Assembly: GCF_019059575.1 (NCBI RefSeq)
Contig: NW_024881961.1
Location: 368,501-432,500, forward strand
Source: Amphibalanus amphitrite
Taxonomy: Eukaryota; Arthropoda; Thecostraca; Balanomorpha; Balanidae
Direction of reading: 5' to 3'
DNA length: 64,000 bases
The position numbers were made by a program, and so were the translations under genes. Shown piece by piece: positions 44,585 through 56,162 of the stretch (the stretch's first letter is position 1; each line of letters begins with the position of its first letter). The notes under the pieces are model-generated. The model was not told where the DNA came from. It saw only the letters and a program-made list of their open reading frames with translations, and did not search any database.

Positions 44585-45263
44585 ACGTTTATATACTTAG
44601 CTTCAAATTCAAATTCAGATTCGAAATTCATATTCGATGGAAAAAATGATAAAAACGGACCCCTTAGAATCTCACCAAATTTACACCAGCCACTCAGCAT
44701 GACCTGGTCATCACAGAATAAAATTATCTAAGCTCGGCAAGCCCTGGGGGCTGAGATATTAGGGGTCAAAGTTCAAGGTCATTAAGGGCGGACCCCTCAG
44801 AATTACCTCAAAATTTGCACACAGATGCAAATTGACATGCTGAGCACGATGGGCATAAAATCTAAGCCCGGCAAGCCCTGACCTAGAAGTTAGGTCAGGT
44901 CAAAGGTTGCAGCCACGTGGAGGTCACGTGACCCATTTTAAAGCGGACCCCTCAGATTTTGATGAATTTTTGTGAACTGATACATCTAGACACCCTCATT
45001 AATATCCTAAATTATCTAAGTTCGGCAAGCTCTGGAGGCTGAGATATGAGGGGTCAAAGGTCAAGGTCATTTGAGAGCGGACCCCTTCAATTTTTGTTAA
45101 AACGTAAATCACCCCTCAACTTTGTCTTCTGAATTTAATGGTAAAAATTTCTAAGCTCGGCAAGCCTTAGAAAAGCCAGAATGAGTATTTAGAAAACGAG
45201 CATTTGTATTCCAATATGGCTGACAGGTAGGTATTGTGGCGCATCAATGACATAATTGACGCG
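44585..45263 (+). repeat. left terminal inverted repeat of giant element
   Basis: Contains three to four subrepeats of about 150-180 bp, each with a (T)CTAAGCTCGGCAAGCC core, a GGGGTCAAAGGTCAAGGTCA segment and a GCGGACCCCT segment. The outer 100 bp match the right arm without a difference; further in I count roughly one mismatch per 30-40 bp. Confidence 0.85.
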
Positions 45264-46627
45264 TAAAATGTAAACAAACTGCATGCTTCCAAATGAAGCA
45301 ATTCCTTTACAAATCGATCGATTTTACTATTTCCTTCATAGATAGTGGCCGTTTAATGTCTATTGATGGATTACGAGTCTTCGACCTCATACCTATCTTC
45401 ATAACGGGCCAGTGACCCCTGATATAAGCCCTTGGTGGATGAATGACCTCTAATCTTTTCTAGTACCTACAGGTCACACACATTCGACCTATCCCCGAAG
45501 ATCGCTAACCATAGGTGTCACTTCAACTTGAGCTCTCACATCTCCTAACTCAGATCTGACCTGAACTGAGATGAATGACGCGTCACGGGCCTCTGACCTC
45601 CGTCATGTGGGTCATTGACCTTTGACGTACCCAGAAAGGAATCACTTACCTGACATGTTAAAAGGACCAGTGACCTCTGATTTGTCTGAACTCTCGCCCG
45701 TGTGCGGTGTGCGGGTGAAGGTGCCGGAGGTACGTTGGAACCCCGCCCGCCGCCGTTCGGGCCCCTGATGGGAGTTAGAGCTTCGCGGAAAAACGAGTGT
45801 ATTGCGAGCGTTAAGAGTTATCTTAGGATAACCAGTTTTAGTCCTGGGTCAGTGACCTCAGTTGACCTCGTATGACCTGCACACCAATATGACCTGCTTT
45901 CACATACGTCACAGACATTATTCCATAAAGATGACTCAGTCGTTTTCATCTCATTGTCACTTTGTAGGTCGCACCATTTATTGATGAACCAAGTTAGATA
46001 ACCCGACGACTTCACGTGAGGATGCATAGTAACATGTCACAATCGGCATTAAGCAGCCTCGCCTCGGCAAACACTAACGAATAGAAAACACTCCCCAGTC
46101 CCCACGCCTCCGCCAGTGATAATAAAGCCTACAAAACGTTAACTGGTCAACTCCGAGCAGTCGCGCAGCACTAGTCAATCAATGAGTACATTGCGACGCC
46201 GTCAACATGGGCGGGTCCCGTGGTGGACAGTGTCAAGTCGTGCTTAGCTACGATACGTAACATAAGATACGGCCGCGCCCGTACAGATCACCCGCGCCGT
46301 ACGGCCCCAAACACGACCAAACACTGGCGGCGGTACACGGGCTCGCTCGGACCGCTCCAGTCGCTGCTGGGTGACTCACTTCAAGCTGAGCTCAGCACAT
46401 CACTCAGAGATCCTACCTGAGCGTCCGGCGGCGACGGCGAGGTGCCGTCTCACCGGGCTGGCCAGCAGACTGAGGCAGCTGGCGCACGGCAGCGTACCGT
46501 GCTCATATTGCGCCGGCACCACGCCGATGGCACCTCGCAACACGAGCTGAACAGCTCCGTCCGGTACTCGAGCACCTTGCGGCTGTCGCGGTAGCGTTTG
46601 AACACATTAAGTGGGTTCATGTCCTCT
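45264..46627. other. left inner part of giant element
   Basis: The first half carries many TGACCT words. A GC-rich part at 46200-46620 has open frames on the minus strand (for instance one with VFKRYRDSRKVLEYRTELF, and a shifted frame with GAIGVVPAQYEHGTLPCASC) that look like coding text but match nothing I know; they may be another captured gene fragment. Confidence 0.4.
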
Positions 46628-46654
46628 GTTGTTGTTGTTGTTGTTGTTGTTGTT
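46628..46654. repeat. (GTT)9 microsatellite, tail of a retrotransposon fragment
   Basis: Nine GTT units directly at the 3' end (minus strand, AAC) of the RNase H fragment, consistent with a simple-repeat tail of a non-LTR element. Confidence 0.85.
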
Positions 46655-47090
46655 TCCCTCCAGCCCTAGGGCGTATCCTGCCGGCTCTGGAGGGGGACGA
46701 AGGCGGCACCCAGGGCCGCTACTGCGTCGATGCTGCGCAGGTCCTCGTGGGTCGGGTGTATAGTTCCGAGCACTCGGAACCGGCAGTTGCACCAGGGCGG
46801 GACACCGCATCAGCGCGTGGGCCGAGGTGTCTGCTTCCTCACGACAGAGCCCACACCGGCAGTTGGCGATACCAGCCGTCGGGCCAGGCCGCTCTGGTCC
46901 TCGCACGCGCCAGCCTTGCCGCTGCTCTCTGGATCGTTTTGGTGTCCAGTGGTGTGTGTCTGAGTTCTGGTCCAGGGCGGAGGTCTCCTCCGCCAGGGTG
47001 TCTGCCCTCTCATTTCCAGGAAGGCCGCAATGCGAGGGGACCCACTGGAGGTGAATGGGTCGTCCCGCGGACGACGGCGGCTGGTTGTAC
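46655..47090 (-). pseudogene. RNase H and C-terminal fragment of a non-LTR retrotransposon
   Basis: The minus-strand text reads PIHLQWVPSHCGLPGNERAD and then TLAEETSALDQ, the last motif of the RNase H domain found in I/R1/Outcast-type elements, followed by a Cys-His knuckle (CRCGLCREEADTSAHALMRC) and the (AAC)9 tail. Upstream RT is absent. Several frames overlap because the region is GC-rich. Confidence 0.75.
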
Positions 47091-47381
47091 GAGTGGTGCG
47101 CGGTGACGTGGTGGCCCCCGACGCCGGCCGCCGCCGCACAGCGTGCGACAGGATGTTGTTGCCTGTTGGTGCCATACCTACTCCTGTGGCAAGCAACAGA
47201 ATCAGAGCGTCAGCAGGGGCGCATGTGATCAACAACGCTGGATATTCGCATATTATTTCAACAGACAAAGAGAAAAACAGCACAGGAGAAGAATGAATAG
47301 CAACCATAGCAGCCCTTTCCCTGACGTCCACACGCATGTAGTTGGATTCACCCTATCTGAAGGGTCAGGCCGCCAGCTCAC

Positions 47382-49030
47382 CTCGGTGGGCGGCTGGTGA
47401 CTCGGTTTGGGCGGCGCGCCGGGCGCCGTCGGCAGCGGCGGTGGCGGTGGCTGCTGCTGCTGGGGCTGCGGCGGCGGCGTCGGTACCACTGTGTCCGAGT
47501 AGGTCTGGAAGCCGCCAGTGGGCGTGTGCACCGCGCTGTGGTCACCTAGCCCGGCGCCATCATCGAGACGTGTAGGTACTGCCGGCGAGAGCATGCCAAT
47601 CAGCGTCATGATGGTTGTATGAGCAGTGGCGAAACGAAGCTTAAGTAATGAACAATACGGGGTCAGTTAATCAGGCCATATGAAACTCAGCAGAACTAGA
47701 ATTTGCATTTCCCTACAAGATACAAAAATAAAACAGCTTTAAAACATAATTTTCATCAAAAGTCACTACAAACAGGTACACAAAACTACCATTAAATCGA
47801 ACATCTCAACAAAACTCAGTTTAGATGACTATATTGCGCTAAAAAATGACTATATTAGATTGACTATATGTACAGAGAGAAACGGGAGTCAGACACTCGA
47901 CAGGGGACAGCGGCGGCTGCAGGACAGGGAACGGCAGCGCTCGCCGCTTGGTCAAATTAAACGTGCTCAAAATTGCGTAAGGTGACGTTAGTTTTTGCAG
48001 ACGATACAAATAGCAAATAAGTAAAGTTGAGAATATGTAAGAGCAAGAACAGCATAAGTATGACATAAGACAGCCAGCTTTAACTTACTTTTGCGCCTTG
48101 AACTCCTTCATTATATCGAGGAAGTCGTTGTGGACCTGTGGGTTGTTCTGGAACTTGGACTTGACCTGGTTCTGGTAGGAGAGCACGTCTTCCACCTTGA
48201 GTCGGTGGTAGCTAGGCTGAACAGCGCCGGCATCGGCGTCGGCGGCGGCGGCTTCCCGTCGCTGTCGGCACCCATCACCATGGCGGCTGCCGTCATATTC
48301 GGCTGGTGGGCGATCGGCCCGGTCGTCTGCCTGACAGGAGGTACGGTACATACGGGTCGGAAGCGGTTAGAGGAGAAGACAGCGTCAGGTAGCGTCGGGA
48401 TTCATGTTTCGGTTTTATCCGAATAAGCCATCGGTTCCGCAATTTGGCCAAAAAAGCTGCAGACAGAATGCATGAATATCCAGACATTCACCGGATCAAC
48501 CAGTTACATATCTGAGTCTGCTTCAACACTCAAGCAAAGCCGCATATCCCACAGCATTACGAAATAAGCATGAGTGTGGGATTGGGGCCCAGACCAACTA
48601 GGGACCACGTCCGATCCTTCAGTCTTGGGCGGGACTCTTTTCAGCGCGCTGACACTGTGAAGTAGCCGAGTCGGCCGCCGGGACTCACCTGGGGCGCAGA
48701 GGAGTGCGGCACCGGCCCAGCGGCGGTAGAGGCCGGTTCTTCGCTGGCGCCGGCAGAGTACTACAACGAGCCACCGCCGCCTTCACTCTTCACCTAGAGG
48801 TTCTCGCCGTAGGCAGCGTGCACCGGATAGGCGCCGAGGCCCGCCGCCAGCGACCCATGCTGGTTCTACATGATGCCGTCTAAGGCACCGTCAGCCGCGC
48901 CAGGCTCGGCTGGGCGGCCAGACTGGGCGACGAGAAGGGGCGGCTCGGCGGGAGAGCGGCGCACCGGCGGCACCACGCAAACCACGGCTGACGAACCGTC
49001 ACTACTCTCCGGCGACTCCTGGCGCTTCAT
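47382..49030 (-). pseudogene. Sin3-like corepressor fragment, decayed, with introns
   Basis: Three minus-strand exon-like pieces. Piece 1 (48689-49030) starts MKRQESPES, ends with a CAG before GTGAGT, and is phase 0, but has TAG codons at 48866-48868, 48794-48796 and 48761-48763. Piece 2 (48089-48330) follows an AG acceptor in phase 0 and reads [18 protein letters not shown] and [19 protein letters not shown], the first half of the PAH1 domain that in Sin3 proteins binds transcription factors; it ends at GTAAGT. A core Leu of PAH1 is Gln here. Piece 3 (about 47382-47560) is Pro/Gln-rich (FQTYSDTVVPTPPPQPQQQQ) and ends GAG before GTGAGC. The second half of PAH1 is missing between pieces 2 and 3. 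Intron retention argues for a genomic copy, not a retrocopy. Confidence 0.65.
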
Positions 49031-49155
49031 CACATTCTCGACACGGCACAGAAACTGCGGGCACACGGACACATACCGACCACACGTCAGCCGTCCGGCG
49101 CCGCCGCTCTACCGACCACGGACACCTGACAGGAGCTGACTGACAAGGAGCTCAG

Positions 49156-50655
49156 AGGGCAGGGCAGGGCAGGGCAGGGCAGGGCAGGGCAGGGCAGGGC
49201 AGGGCAGGGCAGGGCAGGGCAGGGCAGGGCAGGGCAGGGCAGGGCAGGGCAGGGCAGGGCAGGGCAGGGCAGGGCAGGGCAGGGCAGGGCAGGGCAGGGC
49301 AGGGCAGGGCAGGGCAGGGCAGGGCAGGGCAGGGCAGGGCAGGGCAGGGCAGGGCAGGGCAGGGCAGGGCAGGGCAGGGCAGGGCAGGGCAGGGCAGGGC
49401 AGGGCAGGGCAGGGCAGGGCAGGGCAGGGCAGGGCAGGGCAGGGCAGGGCAGGGCAGGGCAGGGCAGGGCAGGGCAGGGCAGGGCAGGGCAGGGCAGGGC
49501 AGGGCAGGGCAGGGCAGGGCAGGGCAGGGCAGGGCAGGGCAGGGCAGGGCAGGGCAGGGCAGGGCAGGGCAGGGCAGGGCAGGGCAGGGCAGGGCAGGGC
49601 AGGGCAGGGCAGGGCAGGGCAGGGCAGGGCAGGGCAGGGCAGGGCAGGGCAGGGCAGGGCAGGGCAGGGCAGGGCAGGGCAGGGCAGGGCAGGGCAGGGC
49701 AGGGCAGGGCAGGGCAGGGCAGGGCAGGGCAGGGCAGGGCAGGGCAGGGCAGGGCAGGGCAGGGCAGGGCAGGGCAGGGCAGGGCAGGGCAGGGCAGGGC
49801 AGGGCAGGGCAGGGCAGGGCAGGGCAGGGCAGGGCAGGGCAGGGCAGGGCAGGGCAGGGCAGGGCAGGGCAGGGCAGGGCAGGGCAGGGCAGGGCAGGGC
49901 AGGGCAGGGCAGGGCAGGGCAGGGCAGGGCAGGGCAGGGCAGGGCAGGGCAGGGCAGGGCAGGGCAGGGCAGGGCAGGGCAGGGCAGGGCAGGGCAGGGC
50001 AGGGCAGGGCAGGGCAGGGCAGGGCAGGGCAGGGCAGGGCAGGGCAGGGCAGGGCAGGGCAGGGCAGGGCAGGGCAGGGCAGGGCAGGGCAGGGCAGGGC
50101 AGGGCAGGGCAGGGCAGGGCAGGGCAGGGCAGGGCAGGGCAGGGCAGGGCAGGGCAGGGCAGGGCAGGGCAGGGCAGGGCAGGGCAGGGCAGGGCAGGGC
50201 AGGGCAGGGCAGGGCAGGGCAGGGCAGGGCAGGGCAGGGCAGGGCAGGGCAGGGCAGGGCAGGGCAGGGCAGGGCAGGGCAGGGCAGGGCAGGGCAGGGC
50301 AGGGCAGGGCAGGGCAGGGCAGGGCAGGGCAGGGCAGGGCAGGGCAGGGCAGGGCAGGGCAGGGCAGGGCAGGGCAGGGCAGGGCAGGGCAGGGCAGGGC
50401 AGGGCAGGGCAGGGCAGGGCAGGGCAGGGCAGGGCAGGGCAGGGCAGGGCAGGGCAGGGCAGGGCAGGGCAGGGCAGGGCAGGGCAGGGCAGGGCAGGGC
50501 AGGGCAGGGCAGGGCAGGGCAGGGCAGGGCAGGGCAGGGCAGGGCAGGGCAGGGCAGGGCAGGGCAGGGCAGGGCAGGGCAGGGCAGGGCAGGGCAGGGC
50601 AGGGCAGGGCAGGGCAGGGCAGGGCAGGGCAGGGCAGGGCAGGGCAGGGCAGGGC
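49156..50655. repeat. (AGGGC)300 perfect pentanucleotide satellite
   Basis: 1,500 bp of the unit AGGGC, counted as 300 copies, with no substitution that I can find. The plus strand has GGG runs spaced by CA and can form G-quadruplexes; the minus strand would be CCC-rich. Open frames across it (Pro-Ala-Leu-Pro-Cys) are by-products of the period, not genes. Confidence 0.97.
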
Positions 50656-50656
50656 A

Positions 50657-53600
50657 TGCAGTGAGAGACAGTGAGAAGCGGTGAGAGGCAGTGAGAGGCA
50701 GGGCATGAGGCGGTGAGAGGCAGTGAGCAAAGGAAGGCAGTCAGAGGCAGTGACAGGCGGTGAGAGGCAGTCAGTGAGCAGAGGCAGGCAGTCAGAGGCA
50801 GGACAGGAGGCAGTGAGAGGCGGTGAGAGGCAGTGAGAGGCGATGGGAGGCAGTCAGTGAGCAGAGGTAGGCAGTCAGAGGCAGGGAAGGAGGCAGTGAG
50901 AAGAGGTGAGAGGCAGTGAGAGGCAGAGAGAGGCGACGAGAGGCGGTGAGAGGCAGTGAGAGGAGGTGAGAGGCAGTCCGTGAGCAGAGGAAGGCAGTGA
51001 GAGGCAGTGAGAGCCGAGAGGCGGTGAGAGGCAGTAGAGGCGATGAGAGGCAGTCAGTGAGCAGAGGTAGGCAGTCAGAGGCAGGGCAGGAGGCAGTGAG
51101 AGGCAGTGAGAGGTGGTGAGAGGCAGTGACATGCAGTGAGAGGCGGTGAGAGGCGGTGGGAGGCGATGAGAGGTTGTGACATGCAGTAAGAGGCGGTGAG
51201 AGGCAGTAGAGGCGGTGAGAGGCAGTCAGTGAGCAGAGGCAGGCAGTCTGAGGCAGGGCAGGAGGCAGTGAGAGGCGGTGAGAGGCAGTGAGAGGCGGCG
51301 AGAGGTGGTGAGAGGTAGTGACATGCAGTGAGAGGCAGTGAGAGGCGGTGAAAAGCAGTGAGAGGCAGGGAGAAGAAGTGAGAGGCAGTGAGAGGCGGTG
51401 AGAGGCAGTGAGAGGCAGTAGAAGCGGTGAGAGGCAGTCAGTGAGCAGAGCCAGGCAGTCAGAGGCAGGGCAGGAGGCAGTGAGAGGCGGTGAGAGGCAG
51501 TGAGAGGTGGTGAGAGGTAGTAGAGGCGGCGAGAGGCAGTCAGTGAGCAGAGGCAGGCAGTCAGAGGCAGGGCAGGAGGCAGTGAGAGGCGGTCAGAGGC
51601 AGTGAGAGGCGGCGAGAGGTGGTGAGAGGTAGTGACATGCAGTGAGAGGCGGTGAGAAGCAGTGAGAGGCAGTGAGAAGAAGTTAGAGGCAGTGAGAGGA
51701 AGTTAGAGGCAGTGAGAGGCAGTGAGAGGCAGTGAGAGGCAGTAGAAGCGGTGAGACGCAGTCAGTGAGCAGAGCCAGGCAGTCAGAGGTAGGGCAGGAG
51801 GCAGTGAGAGGCGGTGAGAGGCAGTGAGAGGCGGTGAGAGGCAGTGAGAGACAATGAGAGGCGGTGAGAGGCGGTGAGAGGAAGTAAGAGGCAGTGAGAG
51901 GCAGTAGAGGCGATGAGAGTCAGTCAGTGAGCAGAGGTAGGCAGTCAGAGGCAGGGCAGGAGGCAGTGAGAGGCAGTGAGAGGTGGTGAGAGGCAACGAC
52001 ATGCAGTGAGAGGCGGTGAGAGGCAGTGGGAGGCGATGAGAGGTTGTGACATGCAGTAAGAGGCGGTGAGAGGCAGTAGAGGCGGTGAGAGGCAGTCAGT
52101 GAGCAGAGGCAGGCAGTCAGAGGCAGGACAGGAGGCAGTGAGAGGTGGTGAGAGGCAGTGAGAGGCGGCGAGAGGTGATGAGAGGCAGTGACATGCAGTG
52201 AGAGGCAGTGAGAGGCGGTGAGAGGCAGTGAGAGGCAGTAGAGGCGGTGAGAGGCAGTCAGTGAGCAGATTCAGGCAATCAGAAGCAGGGCAGGAGGCAG
52301 TGAGAGGCGGTGAGAGGCAGTGAGAGGTGGCGAGAGGTGGTGAGAGGTATTGACATGCAGTGAGAGACAGTGAGAGGTGATGAGAGGCAGTGACATGCAG
52401 TGAGAGGCGGTGAGAGGCGGCGAGAGGTGGTGAGAGGTAGTGACATGCGGTGAGAGGCAGTAGAGGCGATGAGAGGCAGTCACTGAGCAGAGGTAGGCAG
52501 TCAGAGGCAGGGCAGGAGACAGTGAGAGGCAGTGAGAGGTGGTGAGAGGCAGTGAGAGGCGGCGAGAGGTGGTGAGAGGCAGTGACATGCAGTGAGAGGC
52601 GGTGAGAGGCAGTGAGAGACAATGAGAGGCGGTGAGAGGCGGTGAGAGGAAGTAAGAGGCAGTGAGAGGCAGTGAGAGGCGGTGAGAGGCAGTGAGACAA
52701 TGAGAGGCGGTGAGAGGCGGTTGGAAGCGGTGGGAGGCGGTGAGAGGCTGTGACATGCAGTGAGAGGCGGCGAGAGGCAGTGAGAGGCGTTGAGAGGAAG
52801 TCAGTGAGCAGAGGCAGGCAGTCAGAGGCAGGGAAGGAGGCAGTGAGAAGAGGTGAGAGGCAGTGAGAGGCGGCGAGAGGCAGAGAGAGGCGGCGAGAGG
52901 CAGTGACATGCAGTGAGAGGCAGTGAGAGGCGGTGAGAGGCAGTGAGAGGCAGTAGAGGCGGTGAGAGGCAGTCAGAAGCAGGGCAGGAGGCAGTGAGAG
53001 GAAGTCAGTGAGCAGAGGCAGGCAGTCAGAGGCAGGGAAGGAGGCAGTGAGAAGAGGTGAGAGGCAGTGAGAGGCGGCGAGAGGCAGAGAGAGGTGGTGA
53101 GAGGCAGTGACATGCAGTGAGAGGCGGTGAGAGGCAGTGAGAGACAATGAGAGGCGGTGAGAGGCGGTGAGAGGCGGTGGAAGGCGCTGAGAGGCTGTGA
53201 CATGCAGTGAGAGGCGGCGAGAGGCAGTGAGAGGAAGTCATTGAGCAGAGGCAGGCAGTCAGAGGCAGGCAAGGAGGCAGTGAGAAGAGGTGAGAGGCAG
53301 TGAGAGGCAGAGAGAGGCGGCGAGAGGCGGTGAGAGCCAGTGACATGCAGTGAGAGGCAGTGAGAGGAATTTAGAGGCAATGAGAGGCGGTGAGAGGTAG
53401 TGAGAGGCGGTGAGAGGCAGTCAGTGAGCAGAGGCAGGCAGTCAGAGGCAGGGCAGGAGGCAGTGAGAGGCGGTGAGAGGCGGCGAGAGGTGGTGGGAGG
53501 TAGTGACATGCAGTGAGAGGCAGTGAGAGGCAGTGAGAAGCAGTGAGAGGCAGTGAGAGGTGGTGAGTGGCGATGAGAGGCGGTGAGGGGCGGTGAGAGG

Positions 53601-55258
53601 CGGTGAGAGGGGTCAGTGAGCAGAGGCAGGTAGTCAGAGGCAGGGAAGGAGGCAGTGAGAAGAGGTGAGAGGCATTGAGAGGCGGCGAGAGGCGGCGAGA
53701 GGCGGTGAGAGGCAGTGACATGCAGTGAGAGGCAGTGAGAGGAAATTAGAGGCAATGTGAGGCAGTGAGAGGCAGTGAGAGGCGGTGAGAGGCAGTGAGA
53801 GGCAGTGAGAGGCGGTGAGAGGCGGCGAGAGGCAGTGAAAGGCGGTGAGAGGAAGTCAGTGCAGAGGCAGGCAGTCAGAGGCAGTGAGAAGAGGTGAGAG
53901 GCAGTGAGACGCGGCGAGAGGCAGAGAGAGAGGCGGTGAGAGGCGGTGAGAGCCAGTGACATGCAGTAAGAGGCAGTGAGAGGAAGTTAGAGGCAATGAG
54001 AGGCGGTGAGAGGTAGTGAGAGGCGGTGAGAGGCAGTCAGTGAGCAGAGGCAGGCAGTCAGAGGCAGGGCAGGAGGCAGTGAGAGGCGGTGAGAGGCGGC
54101 GAGAGGTGGTGGGAGGTAGTGACATGCAGTGAGAGGCAGTGAGAGGCGGTGAGAAGCAGTGAGAGGCAGTGAGAGGTGGTGAGTGGCGATGAGAGGCGGT
54201 GAGGGGCGGTGAGAGGCGGTGAGAGGGGTCAGTGAGCAGAGGCAGGTAGTCAGAGGCAGGGAAGGAGGCAGTGAGAGGAAGTTAGAAGGCAATGAGAGGC
54301 AGTGAGAGGCAGTAAAGGCGGTGAGAGGCAGTCAGTGAGCAGAGGCAGGCAGTCAGAGGCAGGGCAGGAGGCATTGAGAGGCAGTGAGAGGCAGTGAGAG
54401 GCGGCGAGAGGTGGTGAGAGGTAGTGACATGCAGTGAGAGGCGGTGAGAAGCAGTGAGAGGCGGTGTGAGGCAGTAGAGGCGGTGAGAGGCAGTCAGTGA
54501 GCAGAGGCAGGCAGTCAGAGGCAGGGCAGGAGGCAGTGAGAGGCAGTGAGAGGCGGTGAGAGGCAGTGAGAGGTTGTGAGAGGCAGTCCGTGAGCAGAGG
54601 AAGGCAGTGAGAGGCGGCGAGAGGCGGTGAGAGGCAGTGAGAGGCAGTAGAGGCGATGAGAGGCAGTCAGTGAGCAGAGGTAGGCAGTCAGAGGCAGGGC
54701 AGGAGGCAGTGAGAGGCAGTGAGAGGTGGTGAGAGGCAGTGAGAGGCGGCGAGAGGTGGTGAGAGGCAGTGACATGCAGTGAGAGGCAATGAGAGGAAGT
54801 TAGAGGCAATGAGAGGCGGTGAGAGGTAGTGAGAGGCGGTGAGAGGCAGTCAGTGAGCAGAGGCAGGCAGTCAGAGGCAGGGCAGGAGGCAGTGAGAGGC
54901 GGTGAGAGGCGGCGAGAGGTGGTGGGAGGTAGTGACATGCAGTGAGAGGCGGTGAAAAGCAGTGAGAGGCAGTGAGAGGTGGTGAGTGGCGATGAGAGGC
55001 GGTGAGGGGCGGTGAGAGGAAGTCAGTGAGCAGAGGCAGGTAGTCAGAGGCAGGGAAGGAGGCAGTGAGAAGAGGTGAGAGGCGGCGAGAGGCAGTGAGA
55101 GGCGGTGAGAGGCAGTGAGAGGCGGTGAGAGGCAGTAGAGGCAGTCAGTGAGCAGAGGCAGGCAGTCAGAGGCAGGGCAGGAGGAAGTGAGAGGCGGTGA
55201 GAGCCGGTGGGAGGCAGTGAGAGGCAGTGAGAGGCAGTCAGTGAGCAGAGGAAGGCAG
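50657..55258. repeat. GTGAGAGGCR minisatellite with higher-order block
   Basis: About 4.6 kb built from the 10-bp unit GTGAGAGGCA/GTGAGAGGCG with many variants. About 28 times the array is broken by a conserved block of roughly 45 bp that starts GTCAGTGAGCAGAGGCAGGC and continues with AGTCAGAGGCAGGGCAGGAGGC; block spacing runs from about 80 to 230 bp. The words GACATGCAG and TAGAGGCGGTGAG mark further subfamilies. Frames of up to 400 codons on the minus strand come from the 10-bp period and are not genes. Confidence 0.95.
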
Positions 55259-55406
55259 GGGTTACATAACACCTGGAGTTACAGCATCCATATGAAAAAC
55301 TCATACAAAAATTATGTGTGAATCAAGATTATTTGACAAAAGCTGCTCATCTTTATCAACTACCTACTTTGCGGGCTGGTACAGTTTGTTGGTATGTCAC
55401 ATCACC

Positions 55407-55560
55407 CTAGGCCCTCTTAAAGCTAGTTAGGTCAGGTGCGGTCGCAACATTTTCTGCGAGGCCATTCCAGATGACGATGAGAATACATTGGGTGGAGAAA
55501 GATTGTAGACGAACATCTGGTGTAGCATGTGGCACGCATACCTTGTGACAATAGCCTTGA
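55407..55560 (-). pseudogene. C-terminal relic of a non-LTR reverse transcriptase
   Basis: Minus-strand text VPHAT.DVRLQSF and IVIWNGLAENVATAPDLTSF then KRA before a stop matches the ending common in non-LTR reverse transcriptases (WN.L...V..A..L..FK). The region upstream up to 55760 may be more of the same element but is not readable in one frame. Confidence 0.55.
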
Positions 55561-56162
55561 GTACAGTTCCAAAATTGGATAGTCTGCACATAGGAGCCTT
55601 CCTGCAACTGAATACAGAGGGGTGTTCGCGGGCATCGTAAACTGCTGAGTTCACTGTGTGTGGTATGTACAGCAAGCTTAGGGGTAGGGGAAGGGTAACC
55701 GGTTCTGATGTCACAGCTGCATGTCATGCGGTGGACGGCCTGTGGCCAGTCCCGACCAACCACAGCGGTTGCTGTGTGCGGTGACGGAAGAATGGCTTAG
55801 GGACGCAGTGGGCGGAGCTTAGAGCTTGTGTATGGTCCGACTGCACACAGGGCCCGTGAACAGCCCTCAGATAGGTCATAGGTTTCAAAAGTACCTATAA
55901 TAATCAGCTAGCATAAAAACTCATTCTAAGAATTGTGGCTGATAACCCTGATTCTGAAGCCACGCCCATTCCATGGATCACACACATCATATCACCTTCA
56001 CCTTAACTTACACACCACGGCATGTTATATCAATATGTTATATGTATATACCTACACTCAAGGCCCTATATACCCTTACCCAAGATTTACCCTTACCTAC
56101 ACCATGGAACCCATGGGGCCTACACTACAAAATAAAATGAATATGGCGCGGTGCCTATTTAC

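Noticed and set aside
49087-50730. Open frames of 500-550 codons encoding Pro-Ala-Leu-Pro-Cys repeats
   Set aside because: They arise because a 5-bp period without a stop stays open in the frames it passes through. No start context, no flanking gene structure.
50657-55258. Regular repeats with blocks between them, CRISPR-like at first sight
   Set aside because: Blocks and spacers are themselves repeats of one unit, spacing is irregular, and the DNA is from an animal.
50875-55304. Many minus-strand frames of 85-400 codons with SHRLSLPLTASHCLS text
   Set aside because: Products of the 10-bp minisatellite; all three frames give the same kind of text and there is no conserved domain.
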